Positions 59,296 to 64,000 of a DNA stretch of 64,000 nt are shown here, in pieces. The notes below the pieces were generated by a model. The model was not told where the DNA came from. It ran no database searches and saw only the letters and a list, made by a program, of their open reading frames with translations. The stretch is from Streptomyces sp. MMG1121 (GTDB lineage: Bacteria > Actinomycetota > Actinomycetes > Streptomycetales > Streptomycetaceae): positions 1 through 64,000 of the forward strand of contig NZ_LGDV01000001.1 in assembly GCF_001280015.1 (NCBI RefSeq), read 5' to 3'. Made by a program: the position numbers and the translations under genes. How positions within the stretch are numbered: position 1 is the stretch's first letter; each line of letters opens with the position of its first letter.

Positions 59296-61806
59296 CTACG
59301 CCTCCGGCGCTTCCCGGGTCGCTTCCTGCCCGCCGCGCACCCGCAGGGCGCGGGACAGGTCGTCGAGGCGGTCGGCGAGGGTACGGCGCAGGGCCGGGGT
59401 GGGGCCGGTGCCGTGCAGACACTCCTCGCCCAGCCGCAGGTTCTCGGCGTCGACGGCGTGGGCCGGGAAGGCCCAGCGGCCGGCGGCCTGCGCGATGGCG
59501 GGGCCCCGGCGGGCACCTACGGCGACCGCGTCCGCGTAGAAGCGCGGCACGAACTCCCGTACCAGATCGGCCTGTTCGGGCTGCCAGAAGCCCTGCGCGG
59601 TGGCCGTGAAGAGGTAGTTCGACAGGTCGTCGCCGGCGAACATCGCCTCCCAGGCCGCCCGCTTGGCCTCCGGCTCGGGCAGGGCGGCGCGGCAGCGGGC
59701 GGCGCCCTCCTGGCCGGTGGCGCTGGGGTCGCGCGCCAGCTCCGCGGCGATGGCGGCCTCGTCGGTGGCGCCGAGCACGGCGAGCCGGCCGAGTATGCGC
59801 CAGCGCAGCTCGGGGTCGAGTTCCGGCCCGCCGGGCACCGTGCCGTCGGTGAGCCAGGCGGCGATGGTGTCGGGGTGGGCGGCCACCGAGATCAGGTGCC
59901 GTACGGCGATCAGACGCAGGCCGGGGTGGTCGCCGTCCTCGGTGCGCCGCAGCAGGTCGCGGCAGAGGGAGGTGAGGGTCGACAGGGCGGCCGGGCGGTC
60001 CTGTGCCGGCAGGTACTGGTCGGCGATCTGGCCGGAGGCGAAGGCGAGGACGCCCTGGACGAGGGCCAGGTCGGTCTCGCGCGGGAGATGGGCGCGGGCC
60101 GTCTCCAGGTAGGCGGCGGGCGGCAGTTCGCCGTCGCGCACGGCGTCCCGCAGGGCGTTCCAGACGACCGCGCGGGTCAGCGGGTCGGGCAGGGCGGACA
60201 GTGCGCCGCGCAGCGCCGCGAAGGACTCGGCGTCGAAGCGGACCTTGGCGTAGGTGAGATCGCCGTCGTTGAGCAGGAGCAGCGCGGGACGCTTGCCGAT
60301 GGGCTGCGCGGCGGTCTGCGGGACGTCGAGGCCGATGCGCTCGCGCAGCACCAGCCGGCCCTCGTCGGCGACGTCGCGGTCGTACAGGCCGACGGTGAGG
60401 CGGTGCGGGCGGCTGCCCGCGCGGTCGACGGTCAGGGTGCGGGTGCCCTCGGCCGAGGCGATCCGGGGCGTGAGCGTGTCGACGCCGGTGGTGCGCAGCC
60501 AGCTGTCGGCCCAGGCGGGCACGTCGCGGTCGGTGGCGGAGGCGAGGGAGTCGATGAAGTCGGCGAGGGTGGCGTTGGCGAACTTGTGCCGGGCGAAATG
60601 GGTGTTGATGCCGGCGAGGAAGTCCTTCTCGCCGAGCCAGGCGGCGAGCTGGCGCAGGGCGGAGGCGCCCTTGGCGTAGGAGATGCCGTCGAAGTTGAGC
60701 AGCGCGGAGGCCGTGTCGTCGACGTTCTCGGGGGCGACCGGGTGGGTGGTGGGCCGCTGGTCGGCGTCGTAGCCCCAGGCCTTGCGGGTGACGCCGAACT
60801 CGGTCCAGGGGTCGGTGAACCGGGTGGCCTCGGCGGTGGTCTGGTAGCCCATGTACTCGGCGAAGGACTCGTTCAGCCAGATGTCGTCCCACCACTTGAG
60901 GGTGACGAGGTCGCCGAACCACATGTGGGCCATCTCGTGCGCGATGACCATGGCGCGGGTCTGCCGCTCGGTGTCGGTGACGGCGGAGCGGTAGACGAAC
61001 TCGTCGCGGAAGGTGACCAGGCCCGGGTTCTCCATCGCGCCCGCGTTGAACTCGGGGACGAACGCCTGGTCGTAGGAGTCGAAGGGGTACGGCTCCTCGA
61101 ACTTCTCGTGGTAGCGGTCGAAGCACGCGCGCGTGACGTCGAAGATCTCCTCGGCGTCGGCGTCGAGGTGGGGCGCGAGGGAGCGGCGGCAGTGGATGCC
61201 GAAGGGCAGTCCGCGGTGCTCGGTGCGCACCGAGTGCCAGGGTCCGGCGGCGACGGCGACGAGGTACGTCGAGACCAGCGGGGTGGGAGCGGCCTGCCAG
61301 ACGCCGTCGGCGCGCTGCTCGGTGATGCCGTTGGCGAGCACGGTCCAGCCCTCGGGCGCCTTGACCGAGACCTCGAAGGCGGCCTTCAGGTCGGGCTGGT
61401 CGAAGGCGGCGAAGACGCGCTGGACGTCGTCCATGAACATCTGTGTGTAGACGTACGTCTCGCCGTCGCTGGGGTCGGTGAAGCGGTGCATGCCCTCGCC
61501 GGTGCGGGAGTAGCGCATGACCGCGTCGACGCGCAGCTCGTGCTCGCCCGCGGTGAGGTTCTTCAGCGGCAGCCGGCCGTCGGCGAGCGACTCCGGGTCG
61601 AGGGGCTGTCCGTCGAGCGTGACCGTGCGCAGCTCGACGGGCTTCAGCTCGACGAACGTGTCCCCGGCGGACCGCGCCGTGAAGCCGATCACGGTACGGG
61701 AGTCGAAGGTCTCGTCCCCGGTGGTGAGGTCCAGTTCGACCGTGTAGCGGTGGACGTCGAGGAGCTGTGCTCGCAGCTGCGCTTCATCGCGCGTGAGTAC
61801 GGACAT
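59296..61806 (-). CDS. pepN: Aminopeptidase N, M1 family
   Basis: 836 aa from the chosen start. Zinc metallopeptidase removing N-terminal amino acids. GAMEN exopeptidase motif at 256-260, zinc site HEMAH (290-294) with third ligand E313 in LNESFAEY, and FVPEFNAGAMENPG around it. The C-terminal helical ERAP-like domain follows. Two ATGs further upstream (61815 and 61860) are open, without better ribosome sites; I prefer the one giving SVLTRDEAQLRA. Cytoplasmic. Streptomycetes carry more than one PepN. Confidence 0.95.
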   Translation of the reverse strand: MSVLTRDEAQLRAQLLDVHRYTVELDLTTGDETFDSRTVIGFTARSAGDTFVELKPVELRTVTLDGQPLDPESLADGRLPLKNLTAGEHELRVDAVMRYSRTGEGMHRFTDPSDGETYVYTQMFMDDVQRVFAAFDQPDLKAAFEVSVKAPEGWTVLANGITEQRADGVWQAAPTPLVSTYLVAVAAGPWHSVRTEHRGLPFGIHCRRSLAPHLDADAEEIFDVTRACFDRYHEKFEEPYPFDSYDQAFVPEFNAGAMENPGLVTFRDEFVYRSAVTDTERQTRAMVIAHEMAHMWFGDLVTLKWWDDIWLNESFAEYMGYQTTAEATRFTDPWTEFGVTRKAWGYDADQRPTTHPVAPENVDDTASALLNFDGISYAKGASALRQLAAWLGEKDFLAGINTHFARHKFANATLADFIDSLASATDRDVPAWADSWLRTTGVDTLTPRIASAEGTRTLTVDRAGSRPHRLTVGLYDRDVADEGRLVLRERIGLDVPQTAAQPIGKRPALLLLNDGDLTYAKVRFDAESFAALRGALSALPDPLTRAVVWNALRDAVRDGELPPAAYLETARAHLPRETDLALVQGVLAFASGQIADQYLPAQDRPAALSTLTSLCRDLLRRTEDGDHPGLRLIAVRHLISVAAHPDTIAAWLTDGTVPGGPELDPELRWRILGRLAVLGATDEAAIAAELARDPSATGQEGAARCRAALPEPEAKRAAWEAMFAGDDLSNYLFTATAQGFWQPEQADLVREFVPRFYADAVAVGARRGPAIAQAAGRWAFPAHAVDAENLRLGEECLHGTGPTPALRRTLADRLDDLSRALRVRGGQEATREAPEA

Positions 61807-61954
61807 GCAGGCCATGCTGCCTGATCGCACTGACAGCGCACAGGGGGAGGGTGGATTCACGGCATATGTCCGGCTCGCCGACCGGGTCCGCGCCCCCCGG
61901 CCCCCCTGCCGGACACCGAGGCGGGCCTTGACGGAGCCGGCCTCCCGCCCTGGG

Positions 61955-62302
61955 TCAGTCGTCCGCCGGCTGTGCGTTGGCGGTGTCCTCGGCGATGCGC
62001 TCGTGGTGCCGGATCACCTCGGCGATGATGAAATTCAGGAATTTCTCGGCGAAGGCCGGGTCGAGCCTGGCGTTCTCGGCGAGGCGGCGCAGCCGCTCGA
62101 TCTGGCGGGCCTCGCGGCTCGGGTCGGCGGGCGGCAGCTGGTGCACGGCCTTGAGCCGGCCGACCTGCTGGGTGGCCTTGAAACGCTCGGCGAGCAGGTG
62201 GACGACGGCCGCGTCGATGTTGTCGATGCTCTCGCGCAGCCGGTCCAGTTCCTGGCGGACCTCGGGCTCCATGTCACCGGTGCCGGTGTTGCTGGTGGTC
62301 AT
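61955..62302 (-). CDS. Chorismate mutase, AroQ type
   Basis: 115 aa, all helical. Converts chorismate to prephenate for Phe/Tyr synthesis. The first helix (LDRLRESIDNIDAAVVHLLAERF) and VGRLKAVHQLPPADPSREAR carry the Arg and Lys residues of the AroQ active site; FLNFIIAEVIRHHE closes the fold. Normal size for monofunctional AroQ. ATG at 62302, with TAGGGT 13-18 bases before it and no clear ribosome site, so it may have a very short leader. Stands alone. Confidence 0.92.
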   Translation of the reverse strand: MTTSNTGTGDMEPEVRQELDRLRESIDNIDAAVVHLLAERFKATQQVGRLKAVHQLPPADPSREARQIERLRRLAENARLDPAFAEKFLNFIIAEVIRHHERIAEDTANAQPADD

Positions 62303-62335
62303 GGCCGACAACCCTATGCGGTCGACGGGCCACGT

Positions 62336-63226
62336 CTACGGGGTGTCCGGAGAGTGGATCATCGGGGGGTCGCCGGGGTCCGGCACCCGGTCGCTCCAGC
62401 CGCCCGGGACGCTGCGGCCCTGCTGGGCACGGAAGCGGACCGGGGCGAGGCCCACCCGGCGCGTGAAGAGCCGGGAGAAGTAGGCGGGGTCGTCGTAGCC
62501 GACGCGGCGGGCGACGGCCGCTACGGGCAGCTCGGTGGCGGCGAGCAGTTCCTTGGCCCGGGCGAGGCGGATGCCGAGCAGATAGTCCTTGGGGCTGCAC
62601 CCCGCGGCCCGGCGGACCGCGCCGCGCAGCTCGGCGGGGGTCATGCCGTGCACGCGTGCGTGGTCGGCGACGCTCATCGGGGTGCAGGCGTCCCGGGCGA
62701 GGGCCTCGAGCACCTGGTCGCCGTCCGGCGCGAGGTCGGCGCGGGCCCGGCGCAGGGCGACGAGCAGCTCGTGCACGGCGGCTCCGGTCTCCACCTCCAG
62801 CAAGGGGTTTCCGCGGCGGGCGGCGCGGGCGATGCGGGCGATCACCGCGCGGGGTCCGGCGGCGTCGGAGAGGGGGACGACGGGCCGCTCGGGCTCGATG
62901 TAGCCGAGTTCGGTGTACGTCGCGGCGGCGGGCCCGGCGAAGTCGACGAAGCCCTCGTCCCAGCCGGTCGCCGGATCGGGCGCGTAGTGGTGGGACACGC
63001 CGGGGGTGAGCCAGAGCAGCGCGGGCGCGGCCACGGTCGTACGGCGGCCGTCGGCGCCCCGGTACCAGCCGCCGCCCGCGCTGATCACGACGGCCACGTG
63101 GTGGTCGAGGGTGCGGGGTCCGACCGTGGGCAGCGCGCCGTGCTGGAGGCCGACACCGAGACAGACCAGGCCGAGGCGGTGGTGGGCGGGAGCGGGGCTG
63201 AAGAACCGCATCCAGGTCTGGTACAT
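62336..63226 (-). CDS. AraC family regulator
   Basis: 296 aa. N-terminal cupin-like sensing domain (VAVVISAGGGWYRGADGRRT, LLWLTPGVSHHYAPD) and C-terminal double helix-turn-helix of AraC type: LRGAVRRAAGCSPKDYLLG and PVAAVARRVGYDDPAYFSRL, FTRRVGLAPVRFR. Divergent from the GH35 gene, so it is likely its activator, with a sugar as ligand. ATG at 63226 with GGGAGGAG before it. The 99-bp gap to the next gene must contain both promoters. Confidence 0.92.
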   Translation of the reverse strand: MYQTWMRFFSPAPAHHRLGLVCLGVGLQHGALPTVGPRTLDHHVAVVISAGGGWYRGADGRRTTVAAPALLWLTPGVSHHYAPDPATGWDEGFVDFAGPAAATYTELGYIEPERPVVPLSDAAGPRAVIARIARAARRGNPLLEVETGAAVHELLVALRRARADLAPDGDQVLEALARDACTPMSVADHARVHGMTPAELRGAVRRAAGCSPKDYLLGIRLARAKELLAATELPVAAVARRVGYDDPAYFSRLFTRRVGLAPVRFRAQQGRSVPGGWSDRVPDPGDPPMIHSPDTP

Positions 63227-63325
63227 CGGCGCTCCTCCCGGCGTCGGTGACGGCGGACTTTTGTCCAAGCAGCGACGATCTTCGTCCATGGCGTGGAGCA
63301 TCGCCAGGGGGAGAGGCTGGGCCGC

Positions 63326-64000
63326 ATGAGCGAGTTCACGGTAGGGGAAAGCGATTTCCTGCTGGACGGGCGGCCGGTACGGCTGCTGTCCGGGGCGCTG
63401 CACTACTTCCGGGTGCACGAGGCGCACTGGCGGCACCGGCTGGCGATGCTGCGGGCGATGGGCCTGAACTGCGTGGAGACGTACGTCCCGTGGAATCTGC
63501 ACCAGCCGCGGCCCGGCACCTTCCGGGACGTCCAGGCGGTCGGCCGGTTCCTGGACGCGGCGCGGGAGGCGGGCCTGTGGGCGATCGTGCGGCCGGGACC
63601 CTACATCTGCGCCGAGTGGGAGAACGGCGGCCTGCCGGCGTGGCTGACGCACGAGCTGGGCACACGCGCGCGTACCCGCGACGAACGCGGTCTGTCCCAC
63701 ATCCGCGGCTGGTTCCGCCGCCTGCTGCACGAGATCGTCCCCCGGCAGCTCGACCGCGGCGGACCGGTGCTCATGGTGCAGGTCGAGAACGAGTACGGCA
63801 GCTACGGCAGTGACACCGGCTACCTGGCCGAACTGGCCGCACTGCTGCGCGCCGAGGGGGTCACGGTCCCGCTGTTCACCTCGGACGGGCCCGAGGACCA
63901 CATGCTGACCGGCGGCTCGCTGCCCGGGGTGCTCGCCACGGTGAACTTCGGCTCGCACGCGCGCGTGGCCTTCGAGACGCTGCGCCGCCACCGCCCCGAG
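63326..64000 (+). CDS. Beta-galactosidase GH35, cut by the window end
   Basis: First 225 codons only; no stop before the end of the window. TVGESDFLLDGRPVRLLSGAL opens the TIM barrel, VETYVPWNLHQPRPGTF and VRPGPYICAEWENGGLPAWL are GH35 signatures, and the acid/base Glu lies in VQVENEYGSYGSD. The nucleophile Glu would be in the missing part. Intact family members are about 580 aa. No signal peptide, so cytoplasmic. ATG at 63326 with AGGGGGAGAGG some 15 bases upstream. Likely controlled by the AraC protein. Confidence 0.93.
   Translation, partial: MSEFTVGESDFLLDGRPVRLLSGALHYFRVHEAHWRHRLAMLRAMGLNCVETYVPWNLHQPRPGTFRDVQAVGRFLDAAREAGLWAIVRPGPYICAEWENGGLPAWLTHELGTRARTRDERGLSHIRGWFRRLLHEIVPRQLDRGGPVLMVQVENEYGSYGSDTGYLAELAALLRAEGVTVPLFTSDGPEDHMLTGGSLPGVLATVNFGSHARVAFETLRRHRPE

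Noticed and set aside
59224-61824. Long open frame opposite pepN
   Set aside because: Shadow of the pepN coding strand; the product is Gly/Val/Glu-rich without domains.

Overview
The window is a stretch of very GC-rich actinobacterial chromosome, almost certainly Streptomyces. Codon third positions are nearly all G or C. GTG and TTG starts are common, genes often overlap by ATGA or GTGA, and several families are typical of streptomycetes: a DUF397/XRE/ATPase set, DUF6343, an SPW_0924-type small protein, DUF4184, and an ANTAR regulator beside pyk. From memory, coaE, rpsA, polA, a liv operon, the ANTAR regulator and pyk lie close together in S. coelicolor too, so much of this looks like conserved core chromosome with accessory patches. 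No rRNA, CRISPR array, insertion sequence or prophage was seen.

Layout. 1-9.9 kb: DUF1772 membrane protein, gltD without gltB beside it, a carboxymuconolactone-decarboxylase-like protein divergent from a MocR-type regulator, a DUF397/XRE pair divergent from an anti-sigma-like ATPase and its coupled partner, a half-to-full-size ABC exporter, and a 58-aa protein. 9.9-18.8 kb: DUF899, a P450, a FUSC transporter, then an accessory block (a Pol-beta-type nucleotidyltransferase and a TIR/NTPase protein in one operon, divergent from a second protein that carries the same C-terminal domain), followed by RidA and GNAT. 18.8-29.4 kb: a racemase/NCS1 permease operon facing a GntR regulator across a clear palindromic operator, uracil-DNA glycosylase, two decayed genes (YfcC-like and M20 peptidase), an S4 RNA-binding protein, DoxX, two transferases, TPR, coaE and PAC2. 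29.5-45.6 kb: rpsA with a recognisable promoter and long leader, a methyltransferase, hrpB, DUF3068 with a tiny partner, a secreted lytic transglycosylase, DUF4184, polA, an FdhF/YdeP oxidoreductase and a thioesterase. 45.9-55.1 kb: a secreted protein with a TTA codon, the five-gene liv operon, the ANTAR regulator, an unusual CAA tRNA and pyk. 55.2-64 kb: an orphan amine N-monooxygenase/decarboxylase pair, an NmrA-like reductase, aminopeptidase N, chorismate mutase, and an AraC regulator divergent from a GH35 beta-galactosidase cut by the window edge.

The best candidate for an undescribed system is 14.2-17.7 kb. A TIR protein that keeps the expected catalytic glutamate is fused to a STAND-type NTPase and a C-terminal domain of about 140 residues. 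That domain is repeated in a divergent protein that starts 38 bp away. A nucleotidyltransferase follows the TIR gene by 4 bp, and the divergent gene contains a C10 tract that could switch its C-terminus. This resembles a conflict or antiphage locus, but the function is inferred, not shown. Other points worth following are a 12-bp palindrome iterated at least eight times, a CAA-anticodon tRNA with a short variable loop, and two genes with internal or terminal deletions.
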